From contig OY969703.1 in assembly GCA_963702075.1 (NCBI GenBank), forward strand, positions 1,922,001-1,986,000: DNA of 64,000 nucleotides, written 5' to 3'. The notes beneath the pieces were generated by a model, which was not told the origin of the DNA, did no database searches, and saw only the letters and a list, made by a program, of their open reading frames with translations. The DNA is from VAYN01 sp963702075. GTDB taxonomy: Bacteria > Actinomycetota > Thermoleophilia > Solirubrobacterales > 70-9. Below, piece after piece: positions 7,120 to 14,173 of the stretch. Numbering within the stretch: the stretch's first letter is position 1; the number at the start of each line of letters is the position of its first letter. The position numbers and the translations under genes are program-made.

Positions 7120-8250
7120 ATGGCAGGCAAACCGAGGAAAACGCGCTGGAACAGAGGCGGCCGGACCGAGGCAAAGCATCGTGTCCTGGGCGAGTACCTG
7201 GGCGCCTGGATTCCGATCTTCGGGTTGCAGCGATGGGTCCACGATCTGGTCCTGATCGACGGTTTCGCCGGCCCCGGCCGATACGACGGCGGCGAGCCGG
7301 GGTCACCCCTTCTCATGCTGGATGCCTTCGAAGAACACCGCGATCGAGACCGACTGGAGGTCACGGCGCACTTTGTCTTCATCGAGAAAGACAAGGAACG
7401 GATCAAGAGTCTGCGTCAGGAGATCGACGCCCGCGGCGAGCCGGCGCCTGACATCACCATCGAGATCATCCAAGGTGACTACGCCGACAAGTTTCCCGTC
7501 GTGGTGGACGACGCCAGGAAGCGTTGGCCCAACTGCCCGATCTTCGCCTTCATCGACCCGTTCGGTGCCGACACGGAGCCGGACCTCACCGCCAATCTGC
7601 TCGGCCTGCCTCGTTGTGAGGCGCTGACCTTCGTGCCGATCGGCTTCTTCGCTGACCTCTTCAACGCACCCGACATGCAGCGCACCCTCGGCCTCGTTTT
7701 CGGCGAGGAGGTCTTCGAGCGCGGCGCTGACCTCGAGGCGGCCGCGAGGCGCAACCTCTTGGTCGAGATGATGGAGGAGCGGTTGCGCGAATCGTGCGAG
7801 TGGGTCAGGGCGATCGAGCTGGTGCCGACCGGCGGCGGCGGCCGCCACCACCACCTCTTTTTCGGCACCAACGACGAGACCGGGCTTGCTCGCATGAAGA
7901 CGGCGATGTGGAAGCTCGACCCGATCGGAGGCGTCAGCTTCGTTGACTCGACCCAGCCCGGCCAGGTTGTCTTGTTCGAGACCGAGCCCGACCTCGCTCC
8001 CCTGCTGGCCGGGCTCAAGGAGCGCTTCGGCAAGGACGAGTTCACGATCGAGGAAGCCGAACGCTTCACCCTCGGCACCGCGTTCCTGCACGACTCCCAA
8101 CTGAAGTCGAAGACCCTGGCCCCGGCCGAGCGCGCGGGCGAACTAGAAGCCGTCAATCCACCGGCGGATCGACGGCGGAACACCTACAAAACGCCGGGAC
8201 TGCGTCTCCGCTTCATCGAGCCGCCGCCCTCAAACCAAAGCCTCTTCTGA
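7120..8250 (+). CDS. tcmP: Three-Cys-motif partner protein (TcmP-like), methyltransferase-fold
   Basis: A 376-aa protein of the TcmP family, whose members occur beside Gp37/Gp68 (DUF5131) three-cysteine proteins, as here. Residues look like a Rossmann methyltransferase: VLIDGFAGPGRY at 44-55 (motif I), VFIEKDKER at 86-94 (acidic motif II), IQGDYAD at 117-123, and FAFIDPFG at 142-149 in the motif-IV position. A HHHLFFGTN segment follows near residue 245. The biochemical role is not established; nucleic-acid modification or defence is an inference from fold and context. The ATG start is chosen because the family pattern begins at KTRWNRGGRTEAKHRVL. The 3' end overlaps the convergent DUF5131 gene by 21 bp. 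Confidence 0.85.
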   Translation: MAGKPRKTRWNRGGRTEAKHRVLGEYLGAWIPIFGLQRWVHDLVLIDGFAGPGRYDGGEPGSPLLMLDAFEEHRDRDRLEVTAHFVFIEKDKERIKSLRQEIDARGEPAPDITIEIIQGDYADKFPVVVDDARKRWPNCPIFAFIDPFGADTEPDLTANLLGLPRCEALTFVPIGFFADLFNAPDMQRTLGLVFGEEVFERGADLEAAARRNLLVEMMEERLRESCEWVRAIELVPTGGGGRHHHLFFGTNDETGLARMKTAMWKLDPIGGVSFVDSTQPGQVVLFETEPDLAPLLAGLKERFGKDEFTIEEAERFTLGTAFLHDSQLKSKTLAPAERAGELEAVNPPADRRRNTYKTPGLRLRFIEPPPSNQSLF

Positions 8251-8958
8251 AGGCGTCGGCATTCGATTCCACTCGCGACCTTCCAGTAGACGGCCACGAC
8301 TCTTTGGCCTGGCGCCGCCCCACTGCTTGAAGAAAAAGGCGACTTCCTCGTCCTCACAGCGGTCGCGCAAGTCGAGCACCCACTCTTCGCGGATCGGCCG
8401 GTGACCAGGCCCCGACTCCCCACCGGCGATCAGCCAGTGGATGTCCGTGAGGTCGAGACCTTCCAGTGGACCCAGCAGCGGCTCGGCGGAGATGAACCTA
8501 ACTGCGGCCGGCGCCTCGCGGAGCAGGTCGGCGCGGTGGACGAAGCGGCGGTTCTCGATACTCACCCCCATCCAGACATTGGCCGGCCACGGAAGCTCGT
8601 TCGCGATCTCAAGCATCCGCTCGGGACGCTTGGTCAGAACCTGGAAGATGTGTTGGCTGGCCTGCTCCATGACGTCGAAGACTCGGACGATGAACTCGTC
8701 CGGAATCCGCTCGTGGAAGAGATCGCTCATCGAGTTGACAAAGATCGTTCGAGGGCGCTTCCATTTCAACGGCTGGTCTAACCGCTCGGGCCAAATACGC
8801 AGATCGAAGCCCTGCTCATAGGGATGGCCGGGGACGCCGCGCCAGCGCTCGGCGAAGGTTTTCGCGTAGCAGTGGGCGCAGCCAGGGGAGACCTGGTCAC
8901 AGCCCGTGACCGGGTTCCAGGTCGCCTCAGTCCACTCGATTCTTGAATTGTCCGCCAT
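8230..8958 (-). CDS. DUF5131 (phage Gp37/Gp68 family) three-cysteine protein
   Basis: A 242-aa protein of the Gp37/Gp68 family. It begins MADNSRIEWTEATWNPVTGC and carries the family's cysteine cluster C20-x6-C27-x2-C30 (TGCDQVSPGCAHCYA), reminiscent of a radical-SAM or metal-binding motif but not the canonical CxxxCxxC. Further family blocks are IFVNSMSDLFHERIP, VLTKRPERM, NVWMGVSIEN, FISAEPLLGPL and LIAGGESGPGHRPI, and the end FFFKQWGGARPK is typical. GGGAG precedes the ATG. A consensus LexA-type box lies 31 bp upstream, so DNA-damage induction is likely. Its genetic partner tcmP converges on it. Confidence 0.88.
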   Translation of the reverse strand: MADNSRIEWTEATWNPVTGCDQVSPGCAHCYAKTFAERWRGVPGHPYEQGFDLRIWPERLDQPLKWKRPRTIFVNSMSDLFHERIPDEFIVRVFDVMEQASQHIFQVLTKRPERMLEIANELPWPANVWMGVSIENRRFVHRADLLREAPAAVRFISAEPLLGPLEGLDLTDIHWLIAGGESGPGHRPIREEWVLDLRDRCEDEEVAFFFKQWGGARPKSRGRLLEGREWNRMPTPSEEALV

Positions 8959-8974
8959 GTTCTCCCGGCTAACC

Positions 8975-8987
8975 TTTAGACTCTAAA
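8975..8987. promoter_or_regulatory. Short palindrome TTTAGA-C-TCTAAA
   Basis: A 6-1-6 palindrome between the DUF5131 start and the LexA-type box. On the minus strand it supplies TAGAGT, a plausible -10, so promoter and operator functions may overlap here. Confidence 0.4.
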
Positions 8988-8989
8988 TA

Positions 8990-9003
8990 CGAACATATGT
9001 TCG
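8990..9003. promoter_or_regulatory. LexA-type SOS box
   Basis: CGAACATATGTTCG is a perfect 14-bp palindrome that fits the actinobacterial/Gram-positive SOS-box core GAAC-N4-GTTC. It lies upstream of the DUF5131 gene on the minus strand and upstream of the region leading to the 9336 gene on the plus strand. Confidence 0.75.
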
Positions 9004-9335
9004 CATGTTGGGTGGATTGCCTTTCCAGCATGAGCGTTGCTTCGACGTGGACTCGCCCCAGCCTGCGCCAAACGACACGTGAATGCAGGCCGTCAGCGAA
9101 TCAAGGGAATTGGCCTCATGTCGCCGCGCCTATTGATATTGACAAGCTGTCTGCTGGGCGTGGACCGCTTGATCGTGCGCCGTCGTCTCCGGGGACCAGT
9201 GACCCTCGACGCCGGCTGGCTCACGCCCGCGCAGGGCCTCGATTCCGCCAGCCTAAGGCTGGCCGCTGGCAAGTTCGCCCCCCTAATACCAATAGCCCTG
9301 GCTCAACGATCTGGCGGCGTGGTAGAAGATCTGCC
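9004..9335. other. Noncoding stretch, no gene recognised
   Basis: 332 bp between the SOS box and the 197-aa gene. An open plus frame exists but its translation looks like random high-GC sequence. A small hairpin GCCAGCC-TAA-GGCTGGC is centred near 9260. It probably holds the promoter of the next gene; I see no convincing -35/-10 pair. Confidence 0.4.
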
Positions 9336-9929
9336 ATGCCGACCGTCAGCTTGACGACCTTCCTCGATTTCACCGCCGCTTCTGGTTCGGCGCGGGTGAC
9401 GCAGTTACGCCAAGCAAAAAAACGCTACGGCCAAGATTACGCTCCAGCCAAGGATTACTACAAGTCGCTGCGAGAGGCGATCGAACAATGCTTCGCCCAG
9501 GGTTGGGACGCTCAACAGCTCAAAGCGACTCTCGAAGCGCTCCCCGACTCGCGCAAGGCCGACAAGTTCGAGGAATGCCGGAAAGGCCTCACGAAATGGG
9601 CGGGCCGCAAAGAATTAGTGGCGCTTCCGAAGTCGCGTGCCCGCTGGCAAAGCGAAGGGCTAACCGTGAAGATCAACCCAGAGCTACATCTGAGCATCGC
9701 TGGAACGCCGCACCTGATCAAGCTCTACTTCAAGGGCGAAAAAATCAGTAAGCAGCGGGTTGACGTCGCCTTGCACCTATTGAAGAGCAAGGCAGGAAAG
9801 GGGATCACCGCGGGCATTCTCGATTTACGCCGTGCCCGGCTATACGTGCCCACTGTTCCCAAGTCGGGCATGACTGCGCTGCTTAAGGCTGAAGCAGCTG
9901 CATTCAGCAGCCTCTGGGAATCGATCTAA
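9336..9929 (+). CDS. Hypothetical protein, lysine-rich, element cargo
   Basis: A 197-aa protein starting MPTVSLTTFLDFTAASGSAR. It has a predominantly helical, Lys/Arg-rich N-terminal half (VTQLRQAKKRYGQDYAPAKD, YYKSLREAIEQCFAQGWDAQ) and a beta-containing second half (GLTVKINPELHLSIAGTPHL, IKLYFKGEKISKQRVDVALH). No signal peptide or membrane segment is seen. No family was recognised. Codon use is less GC-biased than the chromosomal genes, consistent with transfer. It sits between the SOS box and the toxin-antitoxin cluster, on the opposite strand to both neighbours. Confidence 0.75.
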   Translation: MPTVSLTTFLDFTAASGSARVTQLRQAKKRYGQDYAPAKDYYKSLREAIEQCFAQGWDAQQLKATLEALPDSRKADKFEECRKGLTKWAGRKELVALPKSRARWQSEGLTVKINPELHLSIAGTPHLIKLYFKGEKISKQRVDVALHLLKSKAGKGITAGILDLRRARLYVPTVPKSGMTALLKAEAAAFSSLWESI

Positions 9930-9936
9930 GCTTCAC

Positions 9937-10338
9937 TCAGCTGCCGGGCCGCGCAAGCTCGATCCTCGCCCATTCGCCAACCTCATCGACCAGCGCGACC
10001 GTGGCCTTACGGTCAAGAGGATCGAGATCGAGGAGATATTCGCCGTGAAGCGGAGCTGCGTACTGGCTCAACCTCCGGAGACGATCCGTTTCCGGAAGCG
10101 AGCCGACGCCTTCTCTCTGGAGGGCTTGGACGAGGCGGTCGATGTCATGGTCGCGGGTTGGCTCCCCGCCGCGCCGGACTATCACCGCCGCCAGCCACCC
10201 CTCGACTGCCTGCTGGGCATGGATGCCGACCATCTCATCGGCTATGTCTGAAGCGGCCGCGAGCTTCCGAAAGGCAAGCGCCTCGTCACCGGCCTGATTG
10301 GCAAGGTGCACCGATAGTGCGAAGGAGTCATGGGCCAT
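9937..10338 (-). CDS. HEPN-domain protein
   Basis: A 133-aa helical protein with the HEPN pattern: paired helices LANQAGDEALAFRKLAAASD, the conserved GIHAQQAVEGWLAAVIVRRG block (equivalent to the QxaEkalKAll helix), and HDIDRLVQALQREG. It lies 2 nt downstream of hepT, so the operon is MNT-HEPN(DUF86)-HEPN. It lacks the R-x4-H-x-Y RNase motif of HepT, so it may be a non-catalytic partner or a distinct antitoxin or effector. That role is inferred from context. Confidence 0.75.
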   Translation of the reverse strand: MAHDSFALSVHLANQAGDEALAFRKLAAASDIADEMVGIHAQQAVEGWLAAVIVRRGGEPTRDHDIDRLVQALQREGVGSLPETDRLRRLSQYAAPLHGEYLLDLDPLDRKATVALVDEVGEWARIELARPGS

Positions 10339-10340
10339 CG

Positions 10341-10688
10341 CTATGGCCCTTTCGCCTCGTGTTCGTCGATCAGGGCATCGATCCGATCCCGAGCGTCTGG
10401 TAGCTCAGAGGCCACGACGTCCCAAACAAGCGAGAGGTCAACACCGAAATAGTCGTGGATCAGCTTGTCGCGCATCCCCGCCATCTCCCGCCAAGGAATA
10501 TCGGGAGCCCGATCCCGCAACGGCTCGGAGATGCGCTTGGAGGCCTCGCCGAGGATCTCCATATTGCGCAGCACGGCGTCCTGAATCATCGGGTGGCCGA
10601 GGAAGGCGTCGCGACCCTCCTCGGTGTAGGTGAGGATGCGATCGATGGCATCGCGAATGTGGAGCAGATAAGCCTGCTCGTCCTTCAA
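10341..10688 (-). CDS. hepT: HepT-type DUF86 HEPN toxin
   Basis: A 115-aa DUF86 protein with the exact R-x4-H-x-Y signature, RDKLIHDY (about residues 73-80), used by HepT RNases. The Tyr is the residue AMPylated by the cognate MntA. Family blocks DAVLRNMEILGEASKRI and IPWREMAGMRDKLIHDYFGV are intact, so it is probably an active toxin. A TTG start overlaps the mntA stop codon, giving strict translational coupling. The toxin-antitoxin role is established for the family; the trigger in this element is unknown. Confidence 0.9.
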   Translation of the reverse strand: MKDEQAYLLHIRDAIDRILTYTEEGRDAFLGHPMIQDAVLRNMEILGEASKRISEPLRDRAPDIPWREMAGMRDKLIHDYFGVDLSLVWDVVASELPDARDRIDALIDEHEAKGP

Positions 10689-10987
10689 AGCGGAACCGCC
10701 TCGGAGAGGATGCGCTCACGCAGGTAGGGAGAGAGACCACCATCGCTGACGACATCGACGTCAACTCCCAGGGCATCTTCCAGCTCCTGAGAGAGGGCGA
10801 TCAGATCGAAGAGGTTGCGGTCGTCGGCCATCTCGACCAGTAGATCGAGATCGTGTGCCCCTACTTCTCCACGGCCGGCGGAGCCGAAGACGCGAACGTT
10901 GCCGGCGCCATGCTCAGAAGCAATCCGCGAGATGTCCTCCCGGAAGCGGACACGGGCCTGAATCGGGCTATTTGCTCTTGTGGCCAT
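10685..10987 (-). CDS. mntA: MntA-type minimal nucleotidyltransferase antitoxin
   Basis: A 100-aa minimal nucleotidyltransferase of the polymerase-beta superfamily. The catalytic strand reads VRVFGSAGRGEVGAHDLDLLVE: GS plus Arg for nucleotide binding and the D-x-D metal pair (HDLDLL). The family usually has GSxARGxxxxxSDIDL, so the second Gly is a mild deviation. The expected function is AMPylation and silencing of HepT. It is the first gene of the operon, ATG start, followed without a gap by hepT. Confidence 0.9.
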   Translation of the reverse strand: MATRANSPIQARVRFREDISRIASEHGAGNVRVFGSAGRGEVGAHDLDLLVEMADDRNLFDLIALSQELEDALGVDVDVVSDGGLSPYLRERILSEAVPL

Positions 10988-11101
10988 CAGATGTCAATCG
11001 TACGAGCTTGGTCGGTAGTGAAAGCAAGCAATGAGTCCCTCGAGTCCTGGCGAGCATGTTGGTCATCGCAAAGCAATTGACCGACGCGCGCAGGCAGGCG
11101 A

Positions 11102-11254
11102 CTACTCCGCCAAGCGCCGCAGCGTCTCGGCGTTCTTCTTCATTGCTTCACGAATCTGGCGGCGCTGCTCCTCGGGAGTTCCGGGAAGGCCTGACTTGAG
11201 CTTGGACTCCGTGGTCGCCTTCGTCGGGGAAGTCGCAGGGACGTGGGGCTTCAT
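11102..11254 (-). CDS. Possible 50-aa charged protein
   Basis: A short frame beginning MKPHVPATSPTKATTESKLK, ending RQIREAMKKNAETLRRLAE after a TPEEQRR segment. It has a disordered Thr/Lys-rich start and an amphipathic basic helix, a plausible small DNA- or RNA-binding or phage-type peptide. No Shine-Dalgarno is obvious and there is no homology I can name. It is the only protein-like frame in the right third of the element. Confidence 0.35.
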   Translation of the reverse strand: MKPHVPATSPTKATTESKLKSGLPGTPEEQRRQIREAMKKNAETLRRLAE

Positions 11255-11587
11255 CGCTCAGGCATTGTGGCAGCCGATGTGGCTGATTCATCAATGGCGC
11301 GGGAAATCCGAGCCGCAGAACCGCTTCGCGAGGAGATCGAGCGCATTGCAGGCACGGAATTACGTCATAACGGCGTCTCCCAACTCGAAATCACCGCATT
11401 TCTTGGGCCAAGCACCGCATCTGCAATGTCGCAATGTTCCAACAACGGAACGACCGCGTTCCCAAAAGTGCAGCTTCCACCTGCGCCAGCCTCCCGCTCA
11501 CATCGCTCATGGATTCTGGCGCTCTCCTTTTCCCCCACTCGCCTCCGTCTCTCCCGGACAAGGACCGCTCTTGCTCTCTCGCCGCTT
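11255..11587. other. Gene-free segment of the integrated element
   Basis: Open frames exist on both strands but their translations lack any domain-like pattern, and base composition is lower in GC than the chromosome. The segment leads into the palindromic block at 11588. Nothing specific recognised. Confidence 0.4.
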
Positions 11588-11727
11588 CGCCCTTCGCAGC
11601 TCCTTCGCTTGCTCATCCACCTCTCCGTAGTGCATCTGACCCCGGGCGCTCACATCGTGTGGGTGCGGGGTCAGATGCACGGAGGCCACATATCCGGCTC
11701 CAACAAGCGAAGGGGCTGCGAAGGGCG
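11588..11727. repeat. Giant 140-nt stem-loop
   Basis: Outer arms 11588-11611 and 11704-11727 are complementary at 23 of 24 positions, the exception being a possible G-U pair. Inside, GTGCATCTGACCCCG (11630-11644) and CGGGGTCAGATGCAC (11666-11680) are perfect 15-bp arms continuing into GCTCACA/TGTGGGTGC. The whole could fold into one long interrupted hairpin in RNA or as a cruciform. Confidence 0.75.
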
Positions 11728-11770
11728 CGTTCGTAGCCACGACCGCAGCAGGTAAACCAACGAAAAAGAT

Positions 11771-11893
11771 CCCTGCCGACCAAAGCGGACGAGGGTAGCG
11801 CCGAGAGGGAGGCCGTCAACCCCTCGCGGGGTCGGACGCAATCCGTCCTTGACCGCCTCCCTCACGGCACAAATCGCGGTTAGGTCGGCAGGG
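11771..11893. repeat. Nested inverted repeats forming a branched structure
   Basis: The outer stem CCCTGCCGACC (11771-11781) pairs with GGTCGGCAGGG (11883-11893). An inner stem AGGGAGGCCGTCAA (11806-11819) pairs with TTGACCGCCTCCCT (11849-11862) with one mismatch. Between these lie CCCC-TCGC-GGGG (11820-11831) and a GGAC/GTCC hairpin. A structured RNA, an origin or recombinase arm sites are possible. Confidence 0.7.
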
Positions 11894-11984
11894 GAGGCGT
11901 CGGCGAAGTCGCCAATTTCAACGCCTCGGATTCAACCGGCGGCCCGGTGAGACTCGAAAGGCAAAAGGCGACCGAACGAAGCCG

Positions 11985-12117
11985 CTAGATCTTCCGCTTC
12001 TTGCGCTTGCGGCGTGCACCCAACCGTGCACCCAACTCGCGACTTTCAGGGAAACTGGGAGCACCTTCCCGTGCCTGAGAGACCCTTTTGGACCCCTCCA
12101 AACCCTGCGTGTCCCCC
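11985..12117 (-). other. Alternative 3' end of the integrase gene (used in the excised circle)
   Basis: Reading leftward out of attR, the frame that encodes GGGTRTPDTRIM in the att core continues for 44 codons. It begins MGDTQGLEGSKRV and ends RLGARRKRKKRKI before a stop at 11985. Its codon phase matches the integrase frame across the 8113-bp repeat offset. In the circular element this would replace the four-residue IPLL end of the integrated form, giving about 470 aa. In the integrated state this piece has no start of its own and is probably silent. Confidence 0.75.
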
Positions 12118-12163
12118 ATCATAATCCGCGTGTCGGGGGTTCGAGTCCCTCCTCCGGCATCGC
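12118..12163. repeat. attR core (46-bp direct repeat, copy 2)
   Basis: Exact copy of 4005-4050, containing the 3' half of tRNA-Met from the anticodon loop. The upstream half of the tRNA is absent here, so this is the displaced end of the target and not a second tRNA gene. Confidence 0.93.
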
Positions 12164-12290
12164 AGCTCAATGGGGATTGCGACCTTGTCAAGAAAAGTGG
12201 ACATGCAGCAGAGCGGGCGACTCAGGTCGGCTTTTTGGCCGAGCTTGTAACCAACCACTCGGTGTTTCTGCATAGATATATTTTTCTATC

Positions 12291-12851
12291 TCAGGAGCTG
12301 ACCCGGTAGTGCAGGTAGATCGTCCCGCCGGCGAAGCCCTGCTGGCTTAGGAGTTTCAGCGCCGTGTGGCTTTTGGTCTGGAGGGCTGGCTTGCCGCTGC
12401 CTACGACGCCCGGGACTAGAAGCAGCTGTAGCTCGTCTATAAGGCCGGCATCCAGCGCTTGGCCGGCTAGCTCTGCGCCGCCGACACTGATGTCTCGCTG
12501 CTCGCTCTCCTTCAGCGCTCGGGTTGCCTCAGGGTCGAAGGTGCGCTGGAGCCGGGTTCGGGTCGTCTCGACCTCCTCCAGGGAGCGGGAGTAGACGATC
12601 TTGTCCGCTCCTCGCCAGATCTCGGCGTAGTCGCGCATTACCTGGGGCTGGCCCTCGAGGATCTCGTCGTTGTCCCAGACCTTCATCGTCTCGTACATGC
12701 GGCGGCCGTAAAGGTGGGTGCCGATCGGGCGCTCTAGGTCGTTGGCGAAGGCGTGGACCTCTTCGTCGGGCATCGCCCAGTCGAACTTGCCCTGTTTGTC
12801 CTCGACGTAGCCGTCTAGGGAGGTGATTGCGGTGTAGATCAGCTTGGCCAA
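12291..12851 (-). CDS. RibD C-terminal-domain / dihydrofolate-reductase-fold protein
   Basis: A 186-aa single-domain reductase of the RibD_C family (NADPH-binding DHFR fold). It shows the typical start KLIYTAITSLDGYVEDKQGK, the LYGRRMYETM segment, the KIVYSRSL strand, and ISVGGAELAGQALDAGLIDE, the conserved GG nucleotide-binding block, followed by LLLVPGVVGSGKP. These standalone proteins are often annotated as dihydrofolate reductase family with unknown substrate. TTG start. It is the first chromosomal gene after attR. Confidence 0.88.
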   Translation of the reverse strand: MAKLIYTAITSLDGYVEDKQGKFDWAMPDEEVHAFANDLERPIGTHLYGRRMYETMKVWDNDEILEGQPQVMRDYAEIWRGADKIVYSRSLEEVETTRTRLQRTFDPEATRALKESEQRDISVGGAELAGQALDAGLIDELQLLLVPGVVGSGKPALQTKSHTALKLLSQQGFAGGTIYLHYRVSS

Positions 12852-12884
12852 CGTGTCCTCGACTCGAATGGCCGGGCTGGCCCG

Positions 12885-14015
12885 CTAGCTCCGGAGCAGC
12901 GCGCAGACGGCGGTTTCCTGCACCCGTCGCAGCTGGGCTAGGAGCTTGCCGGTTGGGGCGGGGATGTTGAGGGAGGTGGTGACTGCTCTCGTGCCGTCGG
13001 CGGTGGCGGCTGCCCATTGGACGTAGCCGGGGAAGTTGCCGGTGTGGCCGTAGACGGTGCCGCACTTGGTCTTGTAGCGGAAGAGGGCTAGGCCGGCGGA
13101 GTTCTGGCCTGGTCCGGGAGGGCTGGATTGGCCGCCGGGGACGAAGCGCATCTGCTCTTCCTGCTGGGCGGCGGAGAAGAACTTCAGGCCGAGGTCGGCG
13201 CGGATGAAGGCGTTGAGGTCGCGGGGAGTGGAGACGATCGCGCCGGAGGCCCAGGCGCCGCTCGGGCTGAGAAAGGTCGAGATGTCCGTGGGCGGCTCCC
13301 CCACCTCGACCGCGTACCCGTGGATGAACGGCTTCGGCAGCGCCGGCTTCGTCGGGAAGGAGGTCTGGCTCAGTCCCGCCGGCTTGAAAACGATGTCGTC
13401 GAGATCCTTGGCGTAGGACTGGCCGGTGACGGCCTCGGCGATCAGGCCGACCACGATGTTGTCCGTGTTCGAATACTCGTAGTCCGAACCGGGCGCGAAC
13501 TCGAGCGGTTCTCCGCGGACCCAGCCGATGATCTTCTGCGGCGAGACGAAGCCGCGCGGATCCTTTTTCGCCTGTTCGGCGAAGCCCTTGGACTGCGTGT
13601 AGTCGGGGAGCCCACTGGTGTGGTTGAGCATCTGCCGCACCGTCACCGATCCCCAGGCCGCGGGCATCCCGCCGAGCCGCTGCCCGATCGTGTCTTCGAG
13701 CCCCAGCCTTCCTTCATCGACGAGATGGAGCGCCACGGCGCCGTTGAACGCCTTCGCCACGCTGGCGATCCGCATGTGATCGGTCGGCTTCGGCGCCCCC
13801 GGTCGCTTGACGTCCGCCCGGCCCGCACGCAGCACGGTCAGGTGCCCGTCGCGGTAGATCGTCGCGATCGCTCCCGGCGGCCCGCCGGCCGCGGCCACCA
13901 GGCGCTTGAGCCCGCGCCGCACGTCGGCCGGCCCGGGCGCAGCCCCGGCCGCTGCCGCAAAGCTCAAGGAGACCACGAGGGCCAAGAGGCAAGCCATGAG
14001 TCGCCGCGCCTTCAT
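12885..14015 (-). CDS. Secreted serine hydrolase (beta-lactamase class C / DD-peptidase family)
   Basis: A 376-aa exported penicillin-binding-type hydrolase. The signal peptide is at 1-25 (ARRLMACLLALVVSLSFAAA, then AGAA). Catalytic motifs are S-x-x-K in IASVAKAF (about residue 88), Y-x-N in YEYSNTDN (about 180) and HTG in YGHTGNFPGY. These establish the serine beta-lactamase-like fold; substrate could be D-Ala peptides, esters or beta-lactams. The ATG is preceded by TAGGCT at 6 nt (leaderless). It is followed at 34 nt by the RibD-like gene. Confidence 0.9.
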   Translation of the reverse strand: MKARRLMACLLALVVSLSFAAAAGAAPGPADVRRGLKRLVAAAGGPPGAIATIYRDGHLTVLRAGRADVKRPGAPKPTDHMRIASVAKAFNGAVALHLVDEGRLGLEDTIGQRLGGMPAAWGSVTVRQMLNHTSGLPDYTQSKGFAEQAKKDPRGFVSPQKIIGWVRGEPLEFAPGSDYEYSNTDNIVVGLIAEAVTGQSYAKDLDDIVFKPAGLSQTSFPTKPALPKPFIHGYAVEVGEPPTDISTFLSPSGAWASGAIVSTPRDLNAFIRADLGLKFFSAAQQEEQMRFVPGGQSSPPGPGQNSAGLALFRYKTKCGTVYGHTGNFPGYVQWAAATADGTRAVTTSLNIPAPTGKLLAQLRRVQETAVCALLRS

Positions 14016-14027
14016 CCCAGCAGCCTA
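14016..14027 (-). promoter_or_regulatory. Leaderless promoter -10 for the serine hydrolase
   Basis: Minus strand TAGGCT, then GCTGGG, then ATG, the same box and spacing as at 3662-3673. Confidence 0.6.
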
Positions 14028-14173
14028 TTGCCAAGGCTCGCCCCTGTAGCGGTATGCCGGGGTGACGCGATACGGCAACGGAAACTGAAAATACGGTGAT
14101 TTCGCTGATGCGAGCGAACGTCGGCGGCCGTACGGTCGTAGAGCACCTGAAACCGACAATGGAGGTAAATGAA

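Larger units (their letters stand above)
4005..12163. mobile_element. 8.1-kb integrative element in tRNA-Met
   Basis: Identical 46-bp direct repeats at 4005-4050 (tRNA 3' half plus flank) and 12118-12163 bound a block starting with an integrase that reads into the repeat. Cargo is an excisionase-like HTH protein, two XRE regulators, two further small regulators, TcmP, DUF5131, a MntA-HepT-HEPN cluster and several unknowns. No replication, conjugation or capsid genes are visible, so it looks like a small non-conjugative island or satellite with defence or toxin-antitoxin cargo. Confidence 0.9.

Noticed and set aside
11507..11740. Open frames within the 11.5-11.9 kb palindromic block
   Set aside because: Both strands stay open because of the inverted repeats; translations are low-complexity and lack starts with ribosome sites.
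12046..12273. Frame encoding RRRDSNPRHADYD at attR
   Set aside because: It is antisense tRNA sequence in the att core in another phase, a common false gene next to tRNAs.
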